In this document: in pieces, positions 25,229 to 33,672 of the stretch | How positions within the stretch are numbered: the stretch's first letter is position 1 | How the letters are laid out: every line of letters begins with the position of its first letter | DNA from: DATLZU01 sp035573855 | GTDB lineage: Bacteria; Nitrospirota; Nitrospiria; Nitrospirales; Nitrospiraceae | NCBI GenBank assembly: GCA_035573855.1 | Contig: DATLZU010000021.1 | Coordinates: 1 to 64,000, forward strand | DNA length: 64,000 bases | Direction of reading: 5' to 3' | Position numbers and translations under genes: made by a program | The notes under the pieces: generated by a model | Told to the model about the DNA's origin: nothing | The model's input: the letters and a program-made list of their open reading frames with translations, nothing else | Database searches by the model: none

Positions 25229-26257
25229 ATGATGACCACTCGACTGGTTCTCTGGCTGATCGTCGCCTCGCTCGGCCTGGGCGGCGTAGCCGGGTATCAG
25301 GTCATGCAATGGGCGGCCGCTCCGGTTGTTTCTCATCCCGATACGCCTCCCACCAAACTCATCGTCATCCCCGAAGGTGCGTCGTTCCAACATGTGGCGG
25401 CGTTATTAGAACGGGAGCAGCTCATCAAAAGCCGCTCGGCATTTCTTCTCCTCGGCAAAGCGACTGACGCCGACCGTAGGATTCATCCGGGGGAATATGA
25501 ATTCAACGCCGGCATGCCGCCAGCCGAGATTCTGGCCAAGCTCGTCTCGGGACGTGTCGTCCTGCATCAGGTCACGATTCCGGAAGGGTTTACCATGGTC
25601 CAGATCGCGGAGACGCTCGGAGCACGCGGGTTGGTCGATCGGGCCGAGTTTCTTCGTCTGGCGCAGGACCGCGGGTTCATTCGGACGCTGGGCATCGAGG
25701 CGGACAGCTTGGAAGGCTACCTCTTCCCCGACACCTACCGATTCGCCCGTCTCACCAAGACCAAAGACGTCATCCGCGTCTTGGTGGATAATTTGTGGCA
25801 GGCGTTCACGCCGGAATTGCGCGAACGGGCGAAACAGGTCAATCTGAGCATTCACGAAGTCCTGACCCTGGCTTCCGTAATCGAAAAGGAAACCAGCGTG
25901 GACGAGGAACGCCCGCTCATTTCGGCGGTCTTCCACAATCGCTTGCGGAAAAATATCCCGCTTCAGAGCGACCCCACCGTGATTTATGGGTTGGCGGCGG
26001 CCTTCGACGGCAATCTGCGGAAGCAGGACTTGGATAGCAAGAGCCCCTACAACACCTATCGCGTCAAAGGGCTGCCGCCGGGGCCGATCGCCAATCCGGG
26101 GGCGCGTGCGATTCGAGCGGCGCTGTATCCGGCGCCGGCGCCATATCTCTATTTTGTCTCGCGCAACGACGGAACGCATCAGTTCTCTTCCACGCTGGAG
26201 GAACATAATCAGGCGGTCGAGAAATATCAGCGTCGACCTTGGCGCAGGATGTCGTGA
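25229..26257 (+). CDS. mltG: Endolytic murein transglycosylase MltG
   Basis: 342 residues with one N-terminal membrane helix (about 6-26) and a YceG domain. LTLASVIEKETSVDEERPLISAVF contains the catalytic Glu, followed by LRKNIPLQSDPTVIYG and SPYNTYRVKGLPPGPIANPG. The enzyme cuts nascent glycan strands at the inner membrane. The deoC start follows three bases after its stop. Confidence 0.95.
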   Translation: MMTTRLVLWLIVASLGLGGVAGYQVMQWAAAPVVSHPDTPPTKLIVIPEGASFQHVAALLEREQLIKSRSAFLLLGKATDADRRIHPGEYEFNAGMPPAEILAKLVSGRVVLHQVTIPEGFTMVQIAETLGARGLVDRAEFLRLAQDRGFIRTLGIEADSLEGYLFPDTYRFARLTKTKDVIRVLVDNLWQAFTPELRERAKQVNLSIHEVLTLASVIEKETSVDEERPLISAVFHNRLRKNIPLQSDPTVIYGLAAAFDGNLRKQDLDSKSPYNTYRVKGLPPGPIANPGARAIRAALYPAPAPYLYFVSRNDGTHQFSSTLEEHNQAVEKYQRRPWRRMS

Positions 26258-26260
26258 CAC

Positions 26261-26944
26261 ATGCTGATCGCCGACCTTCCGACCCTTATCGAGCACACCA
26301 TCCTGCGGCCCGAGGCCACCAAAGCCGACGTGCTCCGTGTGTGCGCAGAAGCGGTCAAATACGGATTTGGCGCTGTCTTTGTGCCGCCGTGCTATGTTGA
26401 CGAGGCTGTCGCCGCGATCAAAGGCACGGCAATCCGGGTCGGCGTGCCTGTCGGGTTCCCGTTGGGCGGCCAGACGACAAAGGTGAAGGTTGCTGAGGCA
26501 GCGGAGGCAGCCGGTCGCGGAGCCCGGGAAGTGGACATGGTGATCAACATCAGTCGTCTGAAATCCGGCGAGTACAGCCTCGTCCGACTAGACATCGAAG
26601 AGGTCGTCAAGGCCACGCCGGGAGTCGGTCACAAGGTGATTCTCGAAACCAGCTATCTGACGCAGGATGAGAAAGCCACAGCTTGTCGGCTGGCGGTCGA
26701 TGCCGGCGCCGAATATGTGAAGACCTCGACAGGGTTCGCCGCCGGAGGCGCGACGGTGGAGGATGTGCGGTTCCTGAAAGCCTCGGTCGCCGGGCGGGCT
26801 AGGGTGAAGGCCTCGGGCGGGATCAGAGATTGGCGGACGACGCAGGCCCTGTTAGAGGCGGGAGCCGATCGGATCGGCACCAGCGCGAGCGTGAAGATCG
26901 TAGAAGAGTGGTTGGCGGCCGCGAAGCGCGCGGTAACGCGGTGA
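26261..26944 (+). CDS. deoC: Deoxyribose-phosphate aldolase DeoC
   Basis: 227 residues of a TIM-barrel aldolase: LIEHTILRPEATKADVLRVC at the N-terminus, AREVDMVINISRLKSGEY, VILETSYLTQDEKATACRLAVDAGAEYVKTSTGF with the Schiff-base lysine in VKTSTGF, and VKASGGIRDW. It splits deoxyribose 5-phosphate into acetaldehyde and glyceraldehyde 3-phosphate. A DeoB-like gene follows, so the pair would form a deoxynucleoside salvage module if DeoB is active. Confidence 0.95.
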   Translation: MLIADLPTLIEHTILRPEATKADVLRVCAEAVKYGFGAVFVPPCYVDEAVAAIKGTAIRVGVPVGFPLGGQTTKVKVAEAAEAAGRGAREVDMVINISRLKSGEYSLVRLDIEEVVKATPGVGHKVILETSYLTQDEKATACRLAVDAGAEYVKTSTGFAAGGATVEDVRFLKASVAGRARVKASGGIRDWRTTQALLEAGADRIGTSASVKIVEEWLAAAKRAVTR

Positions 26945-27166
26945 AGTCATGATGCTCTCCGACCGACGGTGGCGCGTCGCGTGGATTCCCGGAACTTGGT
27001 GCACGGGTGAGGCGAAAGGGGGCCGGATGTTTCGTTGCCGCGCAACGACCTGACGGTCGTAAGGCTCGCCGCCTTTTTCACAATTGCTCAACTCGTCCTG
27101 CGAACTTCCATCCTCGATCGGTCACTGTTCCATCGTTCGGAGCGCATAGGCTTCCGCCGGAGCTTC

Positions 27167-27175
27167 TGCTATAGT
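27167..27175 (+). promoter_or_regulatory. Extended -10 promoter immediately before the deoB-like gene
   Basis: TGCTATAGT is a good extended -10. Transcription would begin near 27182, only about three bases before the ATG at 27185, so the message would be leaderless or nearly so. No Shine-Dalgarno is present. Confidence 0.45.
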
Positions 27176-27184
27176 GCGCGAACT

Positions 27185-28342
27185 ATGGTCGACCGCGTCA
27201 TCCTTATGGTTCTAGACGGACTCGGCGTCGGTGCCTTACCAGACGCGGCGGAATACGGGGATGCCGACTGCAACACATTGGCGCACGTTGCGGAGGAAGT
27301 CGGCGGGCTGGCCGCGCCCAACCTGGAAGCCTTGGGTCTGGGACATCTTGGTTGCTTCAAAGGCGTGCGGCCGATTGGCCAACCGCACGGATGTTTCGGC
27401 CGGCTCGGATTTCTCTCCAAAGGCAAGGATTCCCTCACCGGGCTTTGGGAACTGGCCGGGGTATCGCTGGACGAGCCGTTGCCCGCCTATCCAGGCGGGA
27501 TTCCCCAGGAAGTCGTGGACATCGTCCAAGGCGTGAGCGGGCGGAAGATCTTGGGGAGCCGTATCGCCCGGGCGACGGATATCGTTGATGAATTGGGGCC
27601 GGAGCATCTCCGCGACGGCGCACTGATCCTGTTCACCAGCGGAGGCAGCGACCTGCAGGTTGCTGCCCATGAGACGGTCGTGGAGCCGGAGGCCCTTTAC
27701 GCGTTGTGTCGAAAGACCAGGAGGGCGTTGAAATCCTTGTATCGGGTGCCCCGGATCGTTGCGCGCCCATTTTCCGGAGAGGTCGGCGCGTTCGTCCTCA
27801 CGGACAAGCGTCGTGATTTTGTTCCGGAGCCGACCGGGCAGACGCTGCTCGATGTGCTCAGCCGGTCGGGGCAGTTGGTGATGGGCATCGGCAAGATCGA
27901 TGACTTGTTCGCCGGCCGCGGGTTGACCCGATCTACGCGCGGGGGATCGATCATCCGTGTGTTTGAGGAGATGGGCAAGGTGTTGAGCCAGGTGCCCCGC
28001 GGCTTGATCTTCGCGAGTGTCGATCTGGCTGGCAGGAGCGCTCCCGCCTGTGCGGCGGCGTTGCAGGAGTTCGATCGGCTGTTGCCGCGACTGCAGGAAC
28101 AGCTCCGTCCCGGAGACCTCCTGTGTTTGACCGCCGATCACGGGGCCGATCCGATCGGAAACGGGCAGATCCATTCGCGCGAGTACGCGCCGTTGTTGAT
28201 CAGCGGACCGAAGCTTGCGCACGGGGTGGATTTGGGAACGCGTCCCACTGCCGCTGATCTGGGACAAACGATTGCGGAGGCCTTGGGGGTCCCGAGGTTG
28301 GCCTGCGGCGAGAGTTTTTTAGACGCGTTGCGGCCGGGATAA
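27185..28342 (+). CDS. Phosphopentomutase-like protein (DeoB family, divergent)
   Basis: 385 residues from the ATG at 27185. The fold is DeoB-like throughout: VILMVLDGLGVGALPDA with metal Asp11, the active-site loop GKDSLTGLWELAG, FTSGGSDLQVAAHE, RPFSGEVG, GIGKIDDLFAGRGLT and TADHGADPIGNGQIHSREY. Two changes stand out. The phosphorylated threonine is Ser83. The region that carries Asp286 and His291 in the Bacillus cereus enzyme is shortened and lacks both (it reads SVDLAGRSAPACAAAL). It could be a mutase with altered metal use or a different phosphoryl enzyme. Confidence 0.75.
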   Translation: MVDRVILMVLDGLGVGALPDAAEYGDADCNTLAHVAEEVGGLAAPNLEALGLGHLGCFKGVRPIGQPHGCFGRLGFLSKGKDSLTGLWELAGVSLDEPLPAYPGGIPQEVVDIVQGVSGRKILGSRIARATDIVDELGPEHLRDGALILFTSGGSDLQVAAHETVVEPEALYALCRKTRRALKSLYRVPRIVARPFSGEVGAFVLTDKRRDFVPEPTGQTLLDVLSRSGQLVMGIGKIDDLFAGRGLTRSTRGGSIIRVFEEMGKVLSQVPRGLIFASVDLAGRSAPACAAALQEFDRLLPRLQEQLRPGDLLCLTADHGADPIGNGQIHSREYAPLLISGPKLAHGVDLGTRPTAADLGQTIAEALGVPRLACGESFLDALRPG

Positions 28343-28460
28343 TCGGGAGAAGAGGAGATGACGCGTCGAACGCGAGCGCGAATCGTCCGAAAAGACAAGC
28401 TTCCGCGAAAGACGACAGAGTGATCCGTGTGACGCATGTTGACGCTTGCAGGAGTCAGTG

Positions 28461-28937
28461 ATGTCGTTTGAAGCGCGGTTGAGGGAACTCGGCATCGAGC
28501 TTCCGTCTCCGCCCAAGCCGGTTGCGACCTATGTGCCGGCGGTTCAAGCGGGCGATCTGTTGTTTTTAAGCGGCGTCATCCCCTTCCGCGACGGGGAAGT
28601 GGCCTTACCCGGTAAACTGGGCCGGGAATTGACGGTCGAGCGGGGAGTCGAAGCGGCCCGGATTGCGCTGCTGAACGCCCTGGCGATCATCCGGAACGAG
28701 TTGGGAACGCTGGATCGAGTGAAACGCATCGTGCGCCTGGTCGGGCACGTGGCGTCGGCCGAAGGATTCGTGCAACATCCTACAGTGCTCAACGGCGCGT
28801 CCGATCTGCTGGTGGACTTGTTCGGGGACGCCGGACGCCACGCGCGTGTCGCGCTGGGCGCCGCCGAATTGCCGCTTCATGCGCCGGTCGAGCTGGAGCT
28901 CATCGTGCAAGTGGTGAGTAAGCCGGGAGGTGCTTGA
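28461..28937 (+). CDS. RidA (YjgF/YER057c/UK114) family protein
   Basis: 158 residues from the ATG at 28461 (AGGAG at 28450-28454). The fold signature is LFLSGVIPFRDGEV, the helix IALLNALAIIRNELGTLDRVKRIVRL and GRHARVALGAAELPLHAPVELELIVQV. The usual catalytic arginine of canonical RidA lies near the RHARVALGA segment, so imine-hydrolase activity is possible. This longer form starts with about 15 extra residues (FEARLRELGIELPSPPKP). Confidence 0.88.
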   Translation: MSFEARLRELGIELPSPPKPVATYVPAVQAGDLLFLSGVIPFRDGEVALPGKLGRELTVERGVEAARIALLNALAIIRNELGTLDRVKRIVRLVGHVASAEGFVQHPTVLNGASDLLVDLFGDAGRHARVALGAAELPLHAPVELELIVQVVSKPGGA

Positions 28938-28975
28938 CTCCGGAAGGCGCCGTGAGGTTAAGTGTCTCGAGCCAC

Positions 28976-29884
28976 ATGGGATGCGAAACGCGACGGATGG
29001 CTTGGAGCGCACTGCTGGCGGCGGCCGTATGGGCGCTGGGCGTGGTCGAACACGCCGACGCGGCTGATGCGAACGAACGAGTCCTGACGGATGCCGAATA
29101 CGCGCGGGTTGCAGAAGCCAAGGCCGTCTATATCGATCTGACTTTTTCCACGTGGCATCCGCGAGGGCGCACCCTTTCGCAGATCGGTCCCGCGCTGAAG
29201 ATCAAGCTGTCGAATGCGGGCTTCACGGTCGTTCCCAAAGAGAGCGATCCGCACGATTTGACGCTCAAGGTGCGCTATCGTGAGGAACGGGGGCAGCAGT
29301 ACAAGTTCGATACCTACGGAACTGAGATCACGTGCGACATCAAGTTGGAGCACGTTTCGGCGGGATTGTTGCTGGACCTGACGATTCGGGAGACGTCCGG
29401 AGCGTATGATTCCGGGACGCCGCCGTATCTCGAAGTCTTGGAACGGTTTGACACGAATCCGTATTTTTACTTTCTCGGAGAAATCGTGTCCGCCAGAACT
29501 AGGTCGCGCTCGGACGTGACCCAGGCGCTGATTCAAAGTCTGCAGCGAATGCTCCAGGCCGAAACGCCCAAGACCGAGCAGTTGCAGGATGCGCACGGAT
29601 TCCTGCCGGGAGAATCGTTGTACCCGACGCTGGTTCGGGAAAACACGATCCGCGAACTCGGCCGGTTGCGGGACGACCGGGCGGCGCCGGTGTTGATAGC
29701 GTTGCTGGGTCATACGAGCAGACAGACCAGGCTGGACTCCATCGAAGCTTTGCGACCGCTGCGGAATTCGGCCGAAGTGCGATCCGCTCTGGAACGGATG
29801 GCGACGGGCGACCGAGATCCGGAGATCCGAAAAGCGGCCGCATCGGCACTGGGTGCCTCGACTCCTGCATCTCCGATGAATTGA
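28976..29884 (+). CDS. Exported protein with C-terminal HEAT-like repeats
   Basis: 302 residues from the ATG at 28976; GTG at 28952 and TTG at 28934 are in-frame alternatives with better ribosome sites. A signal peptide (MAWSALLAAAVWALGVVEHADA) is clear. Residues about 60-190 form an alpha/beta domain with YIDLTFSTWHPRG. The last 90 residues have two or three short helical repeats (ENTIRELGRLRDDRAAPVLIALLG, QTRLDSIEALRPLRNSAEV), resembling HEAT/PBS lyase repeats used for protein contacts. The role is unknown. Confidence 0.7.
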   Translation: MGCETRRMAWSALLAAAVWALGVVEHADAADANERVLTDAEYARVAEAKAVYIDLTFSTWHPRGRTLSQIGPALKIKLSNAGFTVVPKESDPHDLTLKVRYREERGQQYKFDTYGTEITCDIKLEHVSAGLLLDLTIRETSGAYDSGTPPYLEVLERFDTNPYFYFLGEIVSARTRSRSDVTQALIQSLQRMLQAETPKTEQLQDAHGFLPGESLYPTLVRENTIRELGRLRDDRAAPVLIALLGHTSRQTRLDSIEALRPLRNSAEVRSALERMATGDRDPEIRKAAASALGASTPASPMN

Positions 29885-29906
29885 TCGTCCTGCGTCTTAC
29901 CCTTGC

Positions 29907-29936
29907 TTGACATGGAAAAAAGGCGGTTGTTATAGT
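29907..29936 (+). promoter_or_regulatory. Strong promoter before the IPT/TIG gene
   Basis: TTGACA (29907-29912), an 18-bp spacer and TATAGT (29931-29936) are near consensus. The leader is about 105 bases and G+C-rich, with the potential for hairpins, before AGGACG and the ATG at 30048. Confidence 0.65.
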
Positions 29937-30047
29937 CCGCGTTGTCCCTTCGCTTCACGGTGAGGCTCCCCGTCTCGGCCTCATGCCTCGGTTGCGCGGG
30001 GTTTCAGAGCCGCGCGCAGGGTCAAAAATTTTGAATCAGGACGACAC

Positions 30048-31820
30048 ATGAACGGTTCGCAAAACATGCGCTTCCTTGGTTCGCAGTCGATCGGCAACAA
30101 GCCCCGCCGCGGTTCAGGTCCCGTCGGTATGTTTCATTTGACGGTCGCGTTGCGGTTTCTCGGTTTGTTCGTGACCGTGTTGCTCATGACAGCGACGGAT
30201 TTCCGCGCCTTCGCCGCGGGGCGGGTCACGATCGCGCCGGAGTCCGCGACGCCAGGTGCCACGGTCTCCATCACCGGAACGGGGTTCGGCACCTTCAAAT
30301 CCGCGCAGACCAATCGGGTGCTGTTCAACGGTGTTCCGGCCTTGATTCAGCGATGGGAGCCTGATCTGATCGAAGTCAAGGTGCCGTTCAAGGCCGCCGA
30401 TGGACCGGTCGATGTGATCGCGGGCAAGAAGAAAATCAAGGCGGGGACGTTCAAGGTCGTGCGGCCGACGATCCATTCGGTGACACCGTCCGAAGCGGAA
30501 CCGGGGACGTTGCTCCGACTTCATGGGGCGCATTTCGGCAACACCGCGGGGTCCCGCGATCGCAATACGATGTTCGGCGTCAATGATGTGTTGATCGGTG
30601 GCGTGCCTGTGCGAGCGCTCCGGTGGCGCGATGACACCATCGAGGTTGAGGTTCCGGCCAATGCGACCTCGGGGGATGTAGTGGTGCGGCTTGCTTCTTC
30701 GGATCCGTTGCCTGACGGCTCCTGCTGCGCCCCGGTTGAATACACGATGAGCAACGCCGTGCCCATCACGCTCATCCCGTCCGTGCGCGTTGATCCGCTC
30801 AGCGGACCGGTCGGGACGAAAGTGGTGCTGTTCGGGAAAGGGTTCGGTCAGACCAAGGCGCCGGAAGACGGCGTGTTCTTTAACGGACGACCGGCGACGG
30901 TGGCGAAATGGGCCGATGATTTGATCGTCGTCCATGTCCCGCTCGATGCGTCCAGCGGGCCGCTCGTCCTCAAACGCGGCGGCGCCGAACGGACGGTTGG
31001 CAACTTCACGGTCCATGTGCCCAAGGCGTCGTCAGTCACGCCTACGAGCGCGCCAATCGGGACGCTCATCAAGATCACGGGCGAACATTTCGGACTGTAC
31101 TCGGAGAGCGGGTCGACGCCGTTCGCCTTCGCCGATTTCGACAAAGGCGAAAATAGCGTCGAAATTGGCGGGGTGCCGGCCGTCATCTATCGCTGGCATG
31201 ACGACCGCATCGAGGCCTGGGTGCCGTTCAGCGCCAAGAGCGGTCCGGTGGTTGTGAAGCGAGGAGGCACCAGGCCGAACCCGGATGGATCCTGCTGCGC
31301 CGAACGCGGGATCGTGGCTACGGAAGCCGGGACGTTCACGGTGATCACGCCGAAGATCGAGTCCTATTCTCCGACATCGGCCGGCGTTGATGAGATCGTG
31401 ACTATCAGGGGATCGGGATTTGGCACGTTTTTGAAGACGACCGAAGCGACGCAGCCCGGGCTGAACGAAGGAGGGCACGACAACGCTCCTATCGATCTCG
31501 GCGAGAATGTGTCCAGGACCGAGGTTCTATTCAACAATATCGCTGCCCTGGTGGTGTCGTGGAGCGATACCGAGATCAAAGTCCGGGTTCCTCGCCGGAA
31601 CGTGTTCGGCGTTGGCAAGAAAGGGGAATTCAATCCCGATCTGACGACCGGTCCGTTGGTCGTGCGTCGGGGATCTTGGGATCTCCTGCCGGACGGAAGT
31701 TGTTGTACGCCGAAGAAATGGCTGACCTTGGAGGCCGGACCGTTCACAATCAAAGCGCAAGGATTGCCGGATCAGCGTTACTTCACCGATACGAGTCCGG
31801 AAGCGAGCACGACCCAATAA
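30048..31820 (+). CDS. Exported protein with five IPT/TIG repeats and three PDGSCC motifs
   Basis: 590 residues. A late signal segment (VALRFLGLFVTVLLMTATDFRAFA, about 33-57) precedes five immunoglobulin-like IPT/TIG repeats, each opening with a pattern such as ATPGATVSITGTGFG, AEPGTLLRLHGAHFG, GPVGTKVVLFGKGFG, APIGTLIKITGEHFG and AGVDEIVTIRGSGFG. Repeats 2, 4 and 5 carry an identical PDGSCC loop (codons at 30711, 31281 and 31689); the other repeats have no cysteine there. TIG repeats usually mediate surface binding. It is followed 16 bp later by a Ycf48-like propeller, so the two may form a complex. Confidence 0.82.
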   Translation: MNGSQNMRFLGSQSIGNKPRRGSGPVGMFHLTVALRFLGLFVTVLLMTATDFRAFAAGRVTIAPESATPGATVSITGTGFGTFKSAQTNRVLFNGVPALIQRWEPDLIEVKVPFKAADGPVDVIAGKKKIKAGTFKVVRPTIHSVTPSEAEPGTLLRLHGAHFGNTAGSRDRNTMFGVNDVLIGGVPVRALRWRDDTIEVEVPANATSGDVVVRLASSDPLPDGSCCAPVEYTMSNAVPITLIPSVRVDPLSGPVGTKVVLFGKGFGQTKAPEDGVFFNGRPATVAKWADDLIVVHVPLDASSGPLVLKRGGAERTVGNFTVHVPKASSVTPTSAPIGTLIKITGEHFGLYSESGSTPFAFADFDKGENSVEIGGVPAVIYRWHDDRIEAWVPFSAKSGPVVVKRGGTRPNPDGSCCAERGIVATEAGTFTVITPKIESYSPTSAGVDEIVTIRGSGFGTFLKTTEATQPGLNEGGHDNAPIDLGENVSRTEVLFNNIAALVVSWSDTEIKVRVPRRNVFGVGKKGEFNPDLTTGPLVVRRGSWDLLPDGSCCTPKKWLTLEAGPFTIKAQGLPDQRYFTDTSPEASTTQ

Positions 31821-31836
31821 ACACAATTCATCTTTC

Positions 31837-32838
31837 ATGAACCCCGCCGTCTTTCCGTCCCGAACGGTCGCCGCGGTCGTTCTCTTGAGCTTGTGGCTCG
31901 TGTACCCGCCTGGTATGCTTCCGGCGGCCGAACTTCCGCGCGTGCTGGTGGCGCAGCAGAAGAGCGGCACCGGGGTCACGTTGATGGGTGTCTATTTTCA
32001 CGACATTCGGCTCGGTTGGGCAGTAGGGGACGGCGGCGCGATTCTTAAGACCGTCGACGGCGGAAAGCGATGGAAAAAAGTCGCCAGTGGGACGACAGCG
32101 CGGTTGACCGGCGTGTTCTTCGTGGATTCCCGGCGCGGATGGGTCGTCGGGGCCAATGGAACGATTCGCCACTCGAACGACGGAGGCGAAAGTTGGGCTC
32201 CTCAGTCGTCCGGAGTGCAGGTCCCCTTGTACGGGCTCTATTTCGTGTCGCCCACGCATGGGTGGGTGGTGGGCGGATCAGGCACGATCCTGTACACGGA
32301 GGACGGTGGTATCCACTGGTCGGACCAGATCAGTGGAACCAACGCGGCACTCTACGCGGTGCATTTCGTGGATTCGCGGCGGGGAACGACGGTCGGGGCG
32401 CTGGGCACCATTCTCTCGACTGCGGACGGCGGTGCGACGTGGACTCCCCAGGAAGCGCCGAGCTCAGTGACGCTCTTCGACGTGTTTTTCAACGATCCGT
32501 TGAACGGCTGGGCCGTGGGCAATGCCGGTGCGATGTTTCAGACAACGGATGCGGGGCATCGCTGGATCGACCGGACCTTGCCCTGCACGAGGTCCTGCAC
32601 GAGGGTGACTGATCTCATCCGTATTCGGTTCACCAGTCCTCAGGCGGGCTGGATCGTGGGTGAACGCGGCAGCGTTTTCCGCACCACCGATGCGGGTTTC
32701 ACATGGGTGGAGGAAAAGAACGAGGCCAAGGTGTCCCTGTTCGGACTCTCCTTTCCCGACCCTTCCCACGGCTGGGCCAGTGGCGAGCGGGGTACCATCG
32801 TGCATATTGCCGCACCCGTCGAAGCCGTAAAACAGTAG
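31837..32838 (+). CDS. Exported seven-bladed Ycf48-like beta-propeller
   Basis: 333 residues with a signal peptide (VAAVVLLSLWLVYPPGMLPAAE). Seven repeats of about 41 residues follow the pattern LxGVxFxDxxxGWxVGxxGxIxxTxDGGxxW, for example LMGVYFHDIRLGWAVGDGGA and LYGLYFVSPTHGWVVGGSGT. Blade 5 is followed by an insertion with two cysteines (PCTRSCTRVTD). The fold matches Ycf48/HCF136-type proteins, assembly factors in phototrophs, which are also common in non-phototrophs with unknown partners. It is probably co-transcribed with the IPT/TIG gene. Confidence 0.85.
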   Translation: MNPAVFPSRTVAAVVLLSLWLVYPPGMLPAAELPRVLVAQQKSGTGVTLMGVYFHDIRLGWAVGDGGAILKTVDGGKRWKKVASGTTARLTGVFFVDSRRGWVVGANGTIRHSNDGGESWAPQSSGVQVPLYGLYFVSPTHGWVVGGSGTILYTEDGGIHWSDQISGTNAALYAVHFVDSRRGTTVGALGTILSTADGGATWTPQEAPSSVTLFDVFFNDPLNGWAVGNAGAMFQTTDAGHRWIDRTLPCTRSCTRVTDLIRIRFTSPQAGWIVGERGSVFRTTDAGFTWVEEKNEAKVSLFGLSFPDPSHGWASGERGTIVHIAAPVEAVKQ

Positions 32839-32875
32839 GCGTGAGGTATAAGGACGTCCGATCCCTCGCGTCATT

Positions 32876-33613
32876 TCACCCCAGTTCTCCCAGTCGGCTT
32901 TGCAGGATGCTCAGTCCAGCCAGGGCGGCAGTCTCGGCTCTGAGAATTCGGTTTCCCAGCGTGACGAAGCTGAAGCCGCAAGCGCGGGCTAGTCCGAGTT
33001 CTTCAGGCGTCCACCCTCCTTCGGGTCCCACGACGAGGACGATCGGCCTTGTGGCATCTTCAGGCAGGGGAACGGCGAGCAGGCCGTAGCCACTCGCGCG
33101 TTCCGTTAGGATAAGCCCGCTGTGTGTGGCAGATTGTCGCGGTACAAACTCGTCGAAGTCGCAGGGATTCTCAAGGATCGGGATGTCCCAGCGTTCGGAT
33201 TGCTGGGCCGCTTCCAGGGCGATCCGCTCCCAGCGAAGTCGCTGGTGAGGAATGCGCGTCGCCCGCGGTCGGACCACCGAGTAGCGCGTAATCAGCGGGA
33301 CGATCGAGGAGACGCCGAGTTCGGTGGCCTTTTGGACCAGCCAATCCATCCGGTCGCCCTTGAGCAGGGCCGGAGCGAGAATGAGCGGGGGACTTCGGCG
33401 GCCCGGTGCGTGTTCCTCTTGCGTGATCCGGCCGATCAATTCATGCCGGCCTATTCGCGTGATGGTCATCCGATAGCGGCGGTGCTGGTCGTCGCTTACC
33501 CGGAGTTCTTCACCCACGTGCACCCGTAAGCTGCGTAGGTGATCGAGGAGCGGGCCAGTGATGGTGACGGTCCCGTTGTGGACCTGAGCGGCGGTGATGA
33601 AAAAAACCGGCAT
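32876..33613 (-). CDS. rsmE: 16S rRNA m3U1498 methyltransferase RsmE
   Basis: 245 residues from the ATG at 33613 (MPVFFITAAQV); the frame extends upstream but only as low-complexity sequence. It has an N-terminal PUA-like domain and a SPOUT methyltransferase domain with KGDRMDWLVQKATELGVSSIVPL, ERWDIPILENP, LVVGPEGGWTPEELGLA and the knot-forming LGNRILRAETAALAGLSIL. It methylates U1498 in the decoding region of 16S rRNA. Its linkage to dnaJ is common in many bacteria. Confidence 0.95.
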   Translation of the reverse strand: MPVFFITAAQVHNGTVTITGPLLDHLRSLRVHVGEELRVSDDQHRRYRMTITRIGRHELIGRITQEEHAPGRRSPPLILAPALLKGDRMDWLVQKATELGVSSIVPLITRYSVVRPRATRIPHQRLRWERIALEAAQQSERWDIPILENPCDFDEFVPRQSATHSGLILTERASGYGLLAVPLPEDATRPIVLVVGPEGGWTPEELGLARACGFSFVTLGNRILRAETAALAGLSILQSRLGELG

Positions 33614-33672
33614 CGGCGACTGGATCGATCGTGGATCTGGAGTGAGGGAGGAGCGGAGAACGGGCGAAGGGG

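Noticed and set aside
32848..32872. GGACGTCC-centred dyad between the convergent propeller and rsmE genes as a terminator
   Set aside because: Short stem and no T-run on either strand.
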